Source: Sinotaia quadrata (lineage: Eukaryota > Mollusca > Gastropoda > Architaenioglossa > Viviparidae). From it: a DNA stretch of 64,000 bases. A program made the translations under genes and the position numbers. Each line of letters starts with the position of its first letter. The first letter of the stretch is position 1. The stretch spans positions 31,590,857 through 31,654,856 of the forward strand of contig CM054181.1 of the NCBI GenBank assembly GCA_028829895.1, in the 5' to 3' direction. The notes under the pieces are model-generated. The model had not been told where the DNA came from. It ran no database searches and was given only the letters and a program-made list of their open reading frames with translations. Below, piece by piece: positions 10,868 through 22,676 of this stretch.

Positions 10868-11417
10868 CTATACAAAGAGAAAAATGCTTGTTATAAATGA
10901 GTGTAGAAAACTCATGTCCAAGTAATAAATTACTACTTTTTACATTTTAAATCACGTACTAATAACTTTGTTCTTGTTATTGAGAGAATGGCTATACTTT
11001 GATTTGCACTGATTGTCATTGATATCGATATAGAAAGACTGACATGAAAGACAATAAAATGCGGTCAGGAAAATTATTTGTCTTTTGTCTTACTTTAATG
11101 CTAATGAACATGACAGATTCAGAATAAAGATAAACGTATTCTTGGTTAAGACGTGAATAAAATCAAATGATGAAATGGTGTAATACCAATGAGTTCTTAT
11201 AGAATTGTATTATAAGATATTATGCACACAACGTTTGCATGAAACACGTTTTACAGTGTATGCTAAAAACTAATTATACATATTATTTTAGTGTTTTCAT
11301 ATTATTATTGAAAACATGTTAAATTTATATTAACATGCATTCAGGAATTGAAAGGTTCACGTTTGCTTTGACAGACTCTAGTGGAGAAATAAAATTTATA
11401 TTAAAATTGTTACAAAC

Positions 11418-11489
11418 AGTTTTGTCAAACTCGTTAGGTGGCTAAATATTCCACAAGTAACATTCTGTATCACGTTGCCGCTTAGGTCA
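11418..11489 (-). CDS. Gene A LRR exon (repeat 8)
   Basis: 72 nt between acceptor ctttttcag and a less usual donor, GTTTGT. It encodes DLSGNVIQNVTCGIFSHLTS and so on. Closely related to 16772-16843, which has the same NVTC...FSHLT core and the same GTTTGT donor. NVT is a potential glycosylation site on the convex face. Confidence 0.92.
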
Positions 11490-12379
11490 CTGAAAAAGAA
11501 AGAATAAAGGAAATAAAAGTTACGAAACACAAACACTATATTTTAATTACGACTGTTACATATTTAAAACATTCAAGAAAGAATAATGCTGCATATCCCT
11601 TGCCTTTTTATATGTAACCTATACCTAAGAAGGTAATCCGTCCACATTTTAAATATAAATTTTCATCTATAATTGGTAACATTAAATATTGTTTGTACTA
11701 TAAATAATTTGGAAGTATTCTGGAAATTAATTTCTAAAATGAAAGTGTAAAGTGGACAGGAGTGGAGAGGGGAGGTAATTTGTTTGAGTGAGTGCGCGTA
11801 GAATAGTATTTCCGAGGAAGGAATATTGTTATTGTTTGTGAGAACTCTAACCCTTTCCTGTCTATGTAGTAGTGCGGCCATGTTAAACGGGTAAATCTCC
11901 AGTCTTGATTTTAGATCCAGTTAGAATTTTATGCAACATTTAGGCTGAGGTAATTGTGAACTAGTTTTTATATAGGTGACGTGTGTTAACCAATGCGTGT
12001 GTCGAAGACAATCATAAATATCAATTATCTGTAGGTGTATTCTTAAATTTGATTGATTAAAATAGCATAGGTAAAGATGGGCGTGGCTTTTATTCTGAGA
12101 AAACCAGGGTGGAAATTCTATTCTTTGCTCTTTGCAAACGAACTCTTGGTGAGGCATATTAGTCCCTCCTGTATGATAAAAGATTGTAAAAGACAAAAAG
12201 ACCACTGGCTAGAAAAGGGTTTCTATATGTGACGGAGCAATAGTTGCCGCACATAATTTAGATAAAGAGTACATCAGGACATATGCGAACAGCCATCATT
12301 CTTCGAAGCAAGTCAGCATTTCCCACACAATGGGATACGAGCTAACATAAACAACACCTGAAGGGTCAGCAGCAGATGA
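11490..12379. other. Gene A intron, nothing recognised
   Basis: Short ORFs on the minus strand at 11663-11881 and 11921-12205 have no recognisable domain or splice-bounded exon. No repeat was recognised. Confidence 0.45.
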
Positions 12380-12768
12380 CCCGGAGGAGTAACAATGAGG
12401 TTAAGCTGACATGTAATCTAAATGGTCAGACACACTGGCGCCATTGATGGTGAGCGTCGTAGCATAAATACCCAGCAAAGTTCCTTCTCGGCATTGATTC
12501 CCACCAACGGAGGGTGGTTGAGGGTGTGGGGTGTGCGCCAAACTGGTGCAACCTGTTTCACCCCCTTCTGCCAGCCCTCCCACCCTCCACCTTAGACGCA
12601 CCGCGAGGCTTTGTGGATCCCCCCCACCCCGAATCAGACCAAGACCGGGAACATCGAGAAGATGCCGCTTCTGGGGTGAGTGTGAGCGGAACAACAACAA
12701 CCTTCTCGCCACTTCGACATCTTTTCTGGTCAAGTCCGGTCATAAATGCGGGCCGAGAGCTGTGGTAA
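12380..12768. other. GC-rich islet in AT-rich intron
   Basis: A stretch visibly richer in G and C than anything around it, with overlapping ORFs on both strands (12401-12733 minus, 110 codons; 12514-12768 plus, 84 codons). None of the products is recognisable. It ends abruptly where a family A fragment begins. It could be an inserted element fragment, a CpG-rich regulatory site or an alternative exon; the sequence alone does not decide. Confidence 0.4.
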
Positions 12769-12840
12769 GTTATCTGATTAATGGAAGAAAGAATGGGCTT
12801 AGAAATGTTCTATACATTTGAATTATTGATTTTTATGACT
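12769..12840 (-). repeat. Dispersed repeat family A, fragment
   Basis: Reverse match to the family A 5' part (gaagaaagaatgg...aatatttcgtac side), truncated exactly at the GC-rich islet. Confidence 0.5.
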
Positions 12841-14239
12841 TATACTTAGAAATTCCATATAATATTATTATTATGGAATATGTGATAGTGTTGCCCCAGG
12901 AAATTTGGTCCTCTTGCCTTAAACGTTTGTGCACCACTGTTTTAAATATTCTTAAACTTATCATTTTTATTAAATTTGTGTTGTTTCAATCTCTCTTATC
13001 TGTTCATGCAGTGTAACTTTCATTTTGTTCATGGCCGTAAACTGTATTGACGGTTTAATTATAACATTTTGTGGATGGGTGAGTTTAAGCGACTAATTTC
13101 TGTTAACCATCTTAGGACGTCTCAAAACAGGGTCAGTCGGCGCTGGCCTATGATCCGAATATAGGTAAGCTTTGCCATTCTTAATTTCTATTTATGAAAC
13201 TGTGTGATATGACTCCTAGCAATTTTCTCTATCAATGCATATATAAGACACACCCAAGTGGCCTTCTAACCAGCGTGATCATGCAATTTTTAGTTGCCTT
13301 CAAACTGGACAGTCTGGCCATTTTTGTCCATGTTTAGAGAGTATTTATACACTCGCAAGATAACAATCGCTCAGTGAATGTAGCAAACATTCAATAAAAG
13401 TAAAAAAAAAATTCAAGGAAAAAAAAAATATATATAAAAATTACAGCACAACAATAGAATCAATACAAATCGCATGTTAGTCCTATCAGAGAACAGAAAT
13501 GTATTTATTAGAATTAAATGTGTAAAGTTACCTGACCTGGTTTAAGCACTGCTTTGTAACAATGTCATAGTGTCAGCTCCCACAGTTTTCATTTCCTTTG
13601 CAACAATGTCACAATGTCAAAAATGTCCCTGCTCAGCACGTTCCCGCCACAGGAAACTGACATGCTGCTATATTCTCGAATGCCTCCCCCCCCCCCTTGT
13701 CACTCTTTTATATAGTACATGATTTCAGCAATTCTGGTAACTTCACTGCACCAGAATTATCCAGAATGTACCCAGCTTATTTGCTCTGATACAACAATAG
13801 TGCACAGCGTACTCCCTTATGCTAACACAACTGTAACACACTCTAAAAGTTTCCCACACTCCCCCAGTCACTCATGTCACAACCAGTAAACAAACAGAGG
13901 GTAGTGAGAACTTGAAAGTCAAACTTGAGGCTCATACTCGGGACTCACAAGTCAAGGTTGAACTCACACTATCAGGTTGAAACTCAACCCACCCACCCCA
14001 CACACACACACAAAGGCACTTGATCATTGCAACAAATAGTTAAGGAGCAAGCCTAAGTTTCTATTCATCACATTATAATTCCATTCTATGTGACACTCCA
14101 TTCTCAAAGTATAATTCCTGCAACAGTATTCATTATACCCATGTATGCACACGGTAAAACAAACACATTATACCAAAGTCACATATTAATACACTAAATG
14201 GGTGCAGCTTAGTTAAAACTTTTGTAAGTAATAAACATT
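12841..14239. other. Gene A intron, nothing firm
   Basis: Contains a poly-A stretch near 13408-13440 and a run of C near 13687-13696. No exon or defined element was recognised. Confidence 0.45.
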
Positions 14240-14650
14240 AACACACAGAGTACATATCTACATAAAAACAAGTATAATATATCATAGTAAAGTCCATTCT
14301 CTCTGAGTCAGTCAATTAAACTCACCACTCAAGCTAATGACTGCCTTCAAGTAGACTTCTTCCTTTTTAAAGTGATTATGGAGCAGAACTTTCGACTGAA
14401 ATCTGAAATCTTTAATATCAACCCATTGGCTAGTCTCTTTCTCATAAATAACCATTATTGGATAATAGGAACCTGCTCACTCAGTTCAGCAAATCTAGAA
14501 TATTCTTGCCTCAGGCTGTTTACTTCAAACTCAGACACTCAAAATAACACCATAAGAAGTGCCCGGTGTCAGGTCACACTGACAATTCAGATTGTATATA
14601 ACAATTAAATTTTAAAATAGGGAGGGGCAAATTTACTTTGTAACAAACTG
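14240..14650 (+). repeat. Dispersed repeat family A copy
   Basis: Colinear with 47505-47945 from tatctacataaaaacaag onward, including the agctaatgactgcctt block and the end aaatttactttgtaac. The ORF at 14372-14608 lies inside the repeat. Confidence 0.72.
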
Positions 14651-15479
14651 ATTGTAAAGTCAAGTGACGATAATATTGCCTCTGTAGGTGAGATAACACT
14701 GATTAATTTCCTGTATCCTTCTCCACACAAACAATTTTCATGGTTTTTCACGGAATGCAGGAAAGTTAAGATGCATGCATATAAATAGTCTAAAAGTCAC
14801 AGTCTTTTAGGTATTGTACTGCTTATTTAAACACAAGCAAAAGAAGCTGATAGGTCTTTTAATTGCGAGTTATTGACATATTTCCATGAACAAGACATAT
14901 TTATAAATGAATTTAAAGAAACTTAATAATTTAACATAGGACCATTCTTATTGATTTGATATATTAGTTTATCATGTCAAAACTATCCCATGACAAAGGT
15001 TTTCTACATATACGTGTAATAGTTAAATGAAATTCAGTTTTAAAATTTACGTTTCTACTGTGACTGTGAGAGTCGAACACTCTGTATACCACATTCACTG
15101 CCCACCTTTGTTCTGCTTCAAGGGCATTGCATTATCAGTGAAAGGATTCTATATATCGTGTTAGAATTCTCGTGGACAATATTTGTGTGTACATTCTATA
15201 TGAACATTCATTAACTTCACCAGGCGGGGCTAAACCACAGGACATTCAATTGCCAGCCAACCCTACCGAGAACAAGGCTACTGCTGAACGAGGCCGCAAT
15301 CAGGTGATTCAAAACCATGAATTTTCTGTGTAATCTGTACATGTTTCTGTGATTCTTCATTCCGTATTCTATTTCTGATTCTTCTATGTAATTTCTGTGT
15401 TTTGACTAAGTTGTTGACTATCTAGCTTGCTTATTTATGCTGAGGATTTATGCAAGCTTAACTAAATTGTATTATCAGT
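14651..15479. other. Gene A intron, nothing recognised
   Basis: No exon found. The right part may belong to the dispersed family B copy that follows. Confidence 0.4.
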
Positions 15480-15990
15480 GTTCACATGAAATTCCTAGTA
15501 ATTGTTCTAGAGAATAGACATGATACATCTTTCTAACTAATTGTATTCTGAGACGTCTTTATGAGATTTGTGATTTAGAAACCGCCTAGTGCGTGATTTT
15601 GAAAACTAATTGTAAATTGATTTAAATTGTTATTTTTATTTCTTTTTAATAAATTGTTAAATTTATAACTATTCACTCTCTTTATTGAATTAGAGAGGTC
15701 CTGCGAAGACAAAGGGGGGGGGGGGCTGCCATTGACGTAATAACGTATAGAAAATTGGTCAGGCGCGGGTTTAGGATAGTTCCCTTTGTCGATAGAGAGC
15801 ATAAATGTGTGGGGCTGGGTTAAAGACAGAAGATTGACAATATAACTCAATTAAGGTCTATTAATCCAGACAGGTAACACTTGGACAGAGAGTTACTTAG
15901 TTAGCAGACTGTACCAGGGTTTGACCTAGTCGCTCTCGTGACCACAGAAGGACAAAAGACCCCTGTCGGGTGACTGTGTGTGTGGATTGT
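15480..15990 (+). repeat. Dispersed repeat family B copy 1
   Basis: Shares ordered landmarks with 35030-35500 (same strand) and 36690-37215 (opposite strand): cctagtaattgttctagaga, a ttttaataaattgtt end, a G-rich run, gacgtaataacg, ggtaacacttgg and a gacaaaagacccctgtcg block. Unclassified; it has no ORF of its own. Confidence 0.65.
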
Positions 15991-16155
15991 AAGAAAGGAT
16001 TATTAATTTGTGCATTAATTATGGATTAAAAATATCATAAATTGATAATTAGCAATTCACAGACAGAAACCTTGCCAAAATTATAATGTGTCATTCTATT
16101 ATCTTAAATAAAGTATACACACGCACACATCTCATATAAACAACAGAAAACTTAC

Positions 16156-16227
16156 AGTTTTGTAAGGGCGCTTAAATTTTGAAATGCGCATTCTGGAATG
16201 TGTGACACTTTGTTATTCATGAGCGAC
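16156..16227 (-). CDS. Gene A LRR exon (repeat 7)
   Basis: 72 nt between acceptor tcattgtacag and donor GTAAG; encodes SLMNNKVSHIPECAFQNL and so on, a canonical LRR. Paralogous to 10796-10867. Confidence 0.93.
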
Positions 16228-16771
16228 CTGTACAATGATAAATCACCAATCAACCATAAGCATTAAGTTGACTATTGGAATTTATAAATTTCTGTTCGAG
16301 CAACTAATTTCTATTTTTTTTAAATTGTGATATTCCATGATAATATCATCTGACTTCTTATGAAGTGAATGACTATACTTTGAATGTCCTATACTGATTG
16401 TCAGAGTTATCAATTGGAAAGATTGACGTGAAAAACAATAAAATGCGGACATGAAAATTATGTTTCTTTGTGACCATAAAACTAAAGTATGTCTTAAATT
16501 CTGATTATTATTTGAAAAAAATAATGTGTCAATATTTGGTTCTTAAACAAATGTATTCAATGATTAGATCAATGTTTGCATGATATATTTCACACGCATA
16601 TTTTATAAACTAGTTATTCATTTAATCTTTTGATTTATACTTTTTTTTTTACATAGTTGTTGAAAACATGCTAATTTCGGATTATCATTCTTTTAGGAAT
16701 CGAAGAGTTTACGAGTTTCATTAAACAGACAAAAGTGAAGAAATAATATTTATTCTGAAATTGTTACAAAC

Positions 16772-16843
16772 AGTTGTGTCAAATTCGTCAGGTGGCTAAA
16801 TGTTTCGCAAGTAACATTCTGGAGTTTGTTGCTTCTTAGATCA
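16772..16843 (-). CDS. Gene A LRR exon (repeat 6)
   Basis: 72 nt between acceptor ctttctgtttcag and donor GTTTGT; encodes DLRSNKLQNVTCETFSHL and so on. Paralogous to 11418-11489. The unusual GTTTGT donor is preserved in both copies, supporting both as real exons. Confidence 0.93.
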
Positions 16844-16860
16844 CTGAAACAGAAAGAATA

Positions 16861-18940
16861 AAGCAATAAGGGTTATGCTTAAAGTATAATAAATATCCTT
16901 TCATTAGTTATTTAAACCAAAATACAGCTCCTAGACATTTAATACTGAAAAGGATAGATACACCAGTTGTGGTGCACGTGGAGTGCCTGATTTGCACGCT
17001 GTGGCTCTCTTTATCGCCATCATTTTGCATAGGTTCAGGTGCTAGAGAGTGATGGGGGCGCATCCCCCATCACCATGAGTACGATGTGGTGTCGGGAGAA
17101 GTAGTTTTATTTTGCTTGGAATGGAGAAAAGAGAAAGGAGAAATAACCGAGTGTTCCTGCATCTTCTGTCACTTTATCATAGCTGGCGTAAAAATAATCT
17201 ATACACCCAAATCACTTGTGTTATCATCAGGGTGCCATACTCGTTCATTTATCTATTCAGACAAATAAAATGAAAATATATTTTATCCGCATCCTAATGT
17301 CCACTTTGTGAAATAAACATATGTTTATACGTTTTCAAAATTTATTTGAATTAGCAGAGTAATTTAGGCATTATTACTTAAAAAGTGATATAAGTTATGT
17401 AATAATATTTAAAGTGATATAATTTAATGTATTTACTAAGAAGTAACATTCAGGCATACTATACATATCGTTTGAAAAGATATTACCCAGGTGAGTGTGA
17501 AACAGACTTTTGTGTACACTGTCAGGATTTTATGTAAATCTCGCCCGGATCCCACTCTATAAATATTAAAAATTAAATAGAGGAAAGAATACAAATTTAG
17601 ATTAAAAGAACAAAGGGAAAATAAGATTTAAATTTAGGGCTTGTATGGAGAACATGTGCAAGCCATGTTGCAAAATGTTTGGTTAGGTCCGAGAAGCAAG
17701 CGTGTCGCGAACGCCGATCAAGTTACTCAAGTGGGAAGTCTGACCAGCCAAGTAAAAAAGTAAACACACGTAGGAAGAACGCGAGCGCAAAAGTCGGAAG
17801 CACCCGCGTTACGTTATGGAAGAGAAGGTAGAAGGTTGTTTAAAGAAAGCGGGAGGGGGGTAGACATAGTGGGCACAAGTGAATGGACGAAAGGAAGTTG
17901 GAAATGCTAATCCTTCCTGTGAATGAAAGTGTGAGCATACATCAACCCTGAGTTCAAAAACAAGACGATTGTAAATAAGGAAAATCCCCAACCCACCCAC
18001 TTTGCTTTTTCCACAACAAGGACACCCTGATCGGATTCAATGCTGATAGAGTGTCGGGATAGCCCAGATTTTAATATCTGTTAAAAATTATCTGAGTGGA
18101 TCAGCCAGAAGGCTTGATTAAAAAAAAAGTGTATAATTACACCGTTACAGTTTTTCTTGAATCCTTGGTTTTTCGCCGAAAATGGAAGGTAAGCTGGCTG
18201 CTTTTACATTACTTAAATTAATAATTAATAATAAATGGAATGTAGACTGATAAATTGATTTGTAAAACTAATCCCTTCTATTTCAGGTTAGTGATATTGT
18301 ACTCAGAGAAATGATTAGCTTTTAATTAGTAAATACAGGAAAAATGATGTTAGTAGTCTCTGAGCCTTTTTATATTATATATTGCAGGATTCTATTTGTT
18401 GTTTTCCTTCTTCGACGTATTCGTGTCGATTTTTGCCGTACGCTGGAGGCCGGCCTGTCAGAGCCACTGTTCCCACTACGAGCATCAAACTTGCTGTGTG
18501 ATCAACCAGAAGTTTACCTTTTGAGAAGAGATATCAACCTGAGACTCTTCCTGCACAATTCAACTCCTCCCAGTTAAGTAACAAAGTACTTTGACCAGGA
18601 GTGTGCAAACGACATATATTGACTCTGTAGGGAAATCGTGAACTTGTTCGAACTTTGAAGTGAAACCATAGAGATAGACTCAGAGTTAATTAGGGGAAAG
18701 CTAATTTCTCTGATTAGATTTTGAGCGTGGTGCTCGGAGTAATTGTTATTGATTTATATTGTATTTATTTCTTTTATTTATTTTATATAAATAATTTATT
18801 AATGTTCATCGGCTTTGTGTCAATTCTTGTTCTTTCAAACTGTTGTGTATTTCGTGACGTCAAGTAGCGGGTACCAACATACACCATATATACAAACGTG
18901 TGCATGTGTATATATTTCTTTCTCTCCATCCTGCCGATCT
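16861..18940. other. Gene A intron, no confirmed gene
   Basis: Contains a small palindrome at 17049-17073 (gtgatggggg / cccccatcac around a 5-nt loop) and a moderately GC-rich, purine-rich stretch at about 17640-18010. A plus ORF at 18344-18577 (77 codons) has no recognisable domain. No LRR exon was found. Confidence 0.45.
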
Positions 18941-18942
18941 AT

Positions 18943-19014
<72 letters not shown>

Positions 19015-19061
19015 ATGTCTATTTATCTATCTATCTATCTATCAATGTTTATCTATCTATC
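18941..19061. repeat. (TCTA)n microsatellite
   Basis: About 120 bp of tctatcta repeats with a few interruptions; the Ile/Tyr/Leu/Ser ORFs over it are artefacts. Confidence 0.95.
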
Positions 19062-19997
19062 TCTGTATCTAAACATTTTCAGTTTTGTGTTTAGTTCATG
19101 AAGTATTTGGACACAAAATGATGATTTCAATGTTCAGTCTTTCTCTTGTGCCTACTATGAATAAAAGCTTATTTTGTTCACACTTTTAGTTTTGAAAAAT
19201 ATATACTTACAAATTATACTACTGTGAAATAAACTTACTTCACAGCTTGAATAAATATGTTTCTTGTTATAACGATGTATTACCGAATTTAGAATAACTC
19301 TCAATTTATCATTTGTACTAAACATCTATTACCCACGTTAGAATCACTCTCAATTGAACATTTACTCTCAACAACTTTTACCCACGTTAGAAATACTCTC
19401 GAAATAAACACTTATAGTAAACATTTTGTGTTTTTGCAGTTGTCAGTGTTGCTTCTATATACTTTGAACACAGTTCTTAAATTTAAGTATTTTATAGATT
19501 CAACCTCTCAGATATCCACATTACTCATAATTAGATGCAATTTTAGGAAACATATCCTATGTCTAAAAAAATAGAGTTATGTAGCCATGATTATAATGCT
19601 AATATTCCTTAACTTCATGAGTTTAGTTGTCAACTGGAACTGTGGTATATAATGAAAATAAATATAAGTGAATGGAGATAATCTGCAAACTTGAATTCAC
19701 GATTTATTCGAATTGTGTATCACTCAATATACAAGCAATTATCAAAATATTACTTTTTCGAAGGAAGATGTTTTTGAAACTTTTAAGGATGATATAACTA
19801 TCAGAAAACAAATCCATTTTGTCAAAGCGTTCCACAATGCAAGATAAAAAATGCATTTGGAAATAAATAAATCATGTTATTAAAACCCAGTTGCAACAAA
19901 GGGTTTCCTTTAATTAGTTGTACTATGGATAATGACAGAACATAATGAAAACAATAAATCAAGGAGTTAAAATGACAATAACAAAAAGTATTCTCAC

Positions 19998-20069
19998 AGT
20001 TTTTGAAGTTCAGTTAATCCTGTAAAGAGCCCATTTGGCAGCTCTGATATTCTATTGGTATCGAGGTTC
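19998..20069 (-). CDS. Gene A LRR exon (repeat 5)
   Basis: 72 nt between acceptor tttcgtttaag and donor GTGAG; encodes NLDTNRISELPNGLFTGLTE and so on, a textbook LRR. Its leading G completes TT|G from the exon at 39265-39336, although 19 kb of intron, including a whole retrotransposon, lies between. Confidence 0.93.
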
Positions 20070-20830
20070 CTTAAACGAAAGGTATCATTAAATGTATAAA
20101 ATATAAAATATCTAAATTACATTAATTATTAGATGGATTACATTATGACATGTTTAATGTACTTAAACAATCATAGAACACATAAATCATAACTTACTAT
20201 CATATTATTCTAATCACTAAAAGCGTTCACAATCAAAACCACCCACTATCTCTAGGCAAATTATTATAATACATATCTGTACCACATGATCCGATCAGAA
20301 ATTACATTTAGATTTCAATGAGGTCCAAGACATTAGCATGAGAGAGACATGTGACATATTTTCAACGAGGTTTCTAAATAATCAGATGGATAGTGAAATG
20401 ATTATTAAGAATTTGCAGTACTATGGCAGATTTAGGAGCCTCTGATGACAATGCCTAGCGCACCTATTTGATGCCAAGTTGGTCATACTTGGAAGACAAC
20501 CGCAACGTGACGTCACTACTGTCCAGAACATAGTGAGCTTTTGCAGATCTTCATGAGACTCTAGCTAAGTGTGCTCTCTCCAAATGAAATGATCAGTCAA
20601 ATAAACATTATACAAATAAGCAGGCAGCATGGGATAGACGAACTCTTGAATTTTCCACGAACAACTTGATGTCTTTACTATTGTTATTAAATTTTACTTT
20701 TTCTTCACCCATGTTACATAATTTGTTCTAATTTTAGACCATAAGGAAGCTGATATGGGGGCAGAGTAGGAGAAATAATAACCATACTCATTAATAATAA
20801 AAGGGGAGATAATGTTACCAGCTTTGGTAC
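20070..20830. other. Gene A intron, nothing recognised
   Basis: Unique-looking intron sequence up to the retrotransposon's left target site. Confidence 0.5.
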
Positions 20831-20835
20831 ATCAG
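20831..20835. other. Target site duplication, left copy (ATCAG)
   Basis: ATCAG immediately before the left LTR, matched exactly at 29430-29434. Five bases is a usual duplication length for Gypsy integrases. Confidence 0.92.
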
Positions 20836-22547
20836 TGTCACAAAACGGGTGGCTCGTTACAAGCCGACCCGAGCTGAAGTTAGAGATGCAAGGGGTGAAG
20901 TCTATTTTTGGCCTGCTCCGGTGCACCTCCAAGAAAAGCCCGTGACGTGTGCCAGTACTACGTCGCGTCAAGTTGTTACATAGACACACATGACATACAC
21001 CATTGATGTTTGGGTGGGGCCCAATTTATTAATGTCATGCCAAGGAACGTTTTATTGGCGGTGTGTGTTGTGAGTGTGTATCATAAATGTGAATAAATGG
21101 ACGAACAGACGAACGGTGCAAAACAATAGTACAATTCTTTCGTCCCTCTCAAAAATTATGAATAACAAGAGAGTTGAAAGATGTTTAAATCAGGTTATTT
21201 ATTTCCCGATTTAAAAGGGGCACTACTCTTTCGCACAGTGATTAATCATTCATTCAACTTTCCAATGTCATACACTCTGTGGGAAATAAGGGGAGATGAA
21301 AATGATGAAATTCAAAATATAAAATAAAAATTAATTACACAATTCTTATGCGGCAAATGTGGCCGCTTTAACAATAGTTGACATGTAAAATAAGCATTAC
21401 TTTTTAACATTAAAGTTCTTATTTTGCAAACGATATAATAGTGTTCATTTTCTCAGAGTCCTAGAGTTAAGTAGGTGCGCGTTAGCCGTGCTAATTATTA
21501 CTCACTATTAATGTCAGAGTTCCAAGGAGATGACGTAATCTCACACGTCACTTATAAGCGGCACTTCAAAGTGAAGATAGGACGCAATTGAGGCGTCGCA
21601 TTACAGGTGAAGATTCTGCAGAATCTAGGCACCACTTTCAGATTATCACTGGGGAGAAATCTGAAATTTAGCTGACTGTTGTCGGCCTCGATAACTGTCG
21701 TTGGAAACGGACACCCCAACGACGTTTAGCATTATCGGGTAGAGTCGTCCAGTGGGATGTGTCGTCGCATTACATTGAGTGTAGAAATCCGGATATGTAT
21801 TTCCGGCGCTAGCCTTCTCAAAAGCGGGATAGACTGCCAAACGAACTCAGACAGGGGGAATACAAAATTGATCCCTCGTGTCGTTAACTGCATACAACCA
21901 GCGTCGCATGCATCGGGTTTTCTTTGACAGCGAACTTTCCACTTTGCCAAAAGTTATACTGAGCAATTTTGCCTCGTTACTCAATATATGGCATCAGACG
22001 GATGGAAAACGGATGGAAAGAGATTATTGCAGCTTTCCTTTATGAAATCTCTGTACATGAGATAATTCATACGTGAAGTTAGACTGGCTTCAGACGAATC
22101 GACGTTTTCAACATTGAGAGTAAAATCTTCATTTTGTCTCTTATATAGCTTTCACTGAAGGTTTCCAAAACTTCCAGAAGCTATGCCGTGTGACATGATT
22201 TTTGCCTTGGATATATAGTGGTAATCGTGATGCACGCTTTTCTGTGGTCAATTCTAATGCGCACTGGCCATTTGGCTCGTCAACAACATGTGACTCGTAC
22301 TGCGCAGTTGTCCCAATTTATTTAATATACATATTCTTCATAAACTAATATATATATTCAATATGATAATTGACACACACTGCGTCACGAACGTCTGTCT
22401 ACTAAAGAGATCTTAGGTGACCGTTACTGGAAGTTACATGCTACATACGAGAAATAACAAAACTCGGATTACTTCAATTAGTTTTGTTAGCGTTTTTTTT
22501 TTTAAAATGAAATAAAATATAATTTCTGTCCCTCATTTCCTGTGACA
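20836..22547 (-). repeat. 3' LTR of the Gypsy element
   Basis: 1712 bp, bounded by TGTCACA and TGTGACA (a 7-bp terminal inverted repeat). Identical by eye to the other LTR except for one base in a T tract (22493 T versus 29375 G). Small ORFs inside occur identically in both LTRs and are not considered genes. Confidence 0.96.
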
Positions 22548-22560
22548 ACCCCCTTCTTAA
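22548..22560 (-). promoter_or_regulatory. Polypurine tract
   Basis: Minus strand TTAAGAAGGGGGT abuts the 3' LTR. It is the expected primer site for plus-strand DNA synthesis. Confidence 0.88.
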
Positions 22561-22676
22561 AATTGATTGGAGCTCACAGAGTGGAAATCAAATAGGAACA
22601 AAAAAAATTTTATTTCACACGATAGTCCCCACAGGAATTATATGCGCATCTGTGGAGAGACTATCCTCTCTCTTGT

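Larger units (their letters stand above)
10730..11560 (-). repeat. Duplicated two-exon segment, copy 2
   Basis: Exons 11418-11489 and 10796-10867, the intron between them (550 bp) and short flanks are alignable by eye to 16080-16860. The intron shares the stretch around acaataaaatgcgg and neighbouring bases. The copies are offset by about 5.36 kb in direct orientation. Confidence 0.85.
16080..16860 (-). repeat. Duplicated two-exon segment, copy 1
   Basis: Partner of 10730-11560; contains LRR exons 6 and 7 with their 544-bp intron. Homology continues a little beyond the 16156 exon and is then broken by the family B repeat. Confidence 0.85.

Noticed and set aside
17049..17073. Short palindrome gtgatggggg / cccccatcac, considered as a Helitron 3' hairpin
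   Set aside because: No CTRR end follows it and no matching 5' TC end was found.
21646..21950. ORFs of 64 and 72 codons present identically at 21646-21950 and 28528-28832
   Set aside because: They lie inside the two LTRs, so identity reflects the LTR copies; no domain was recognised.
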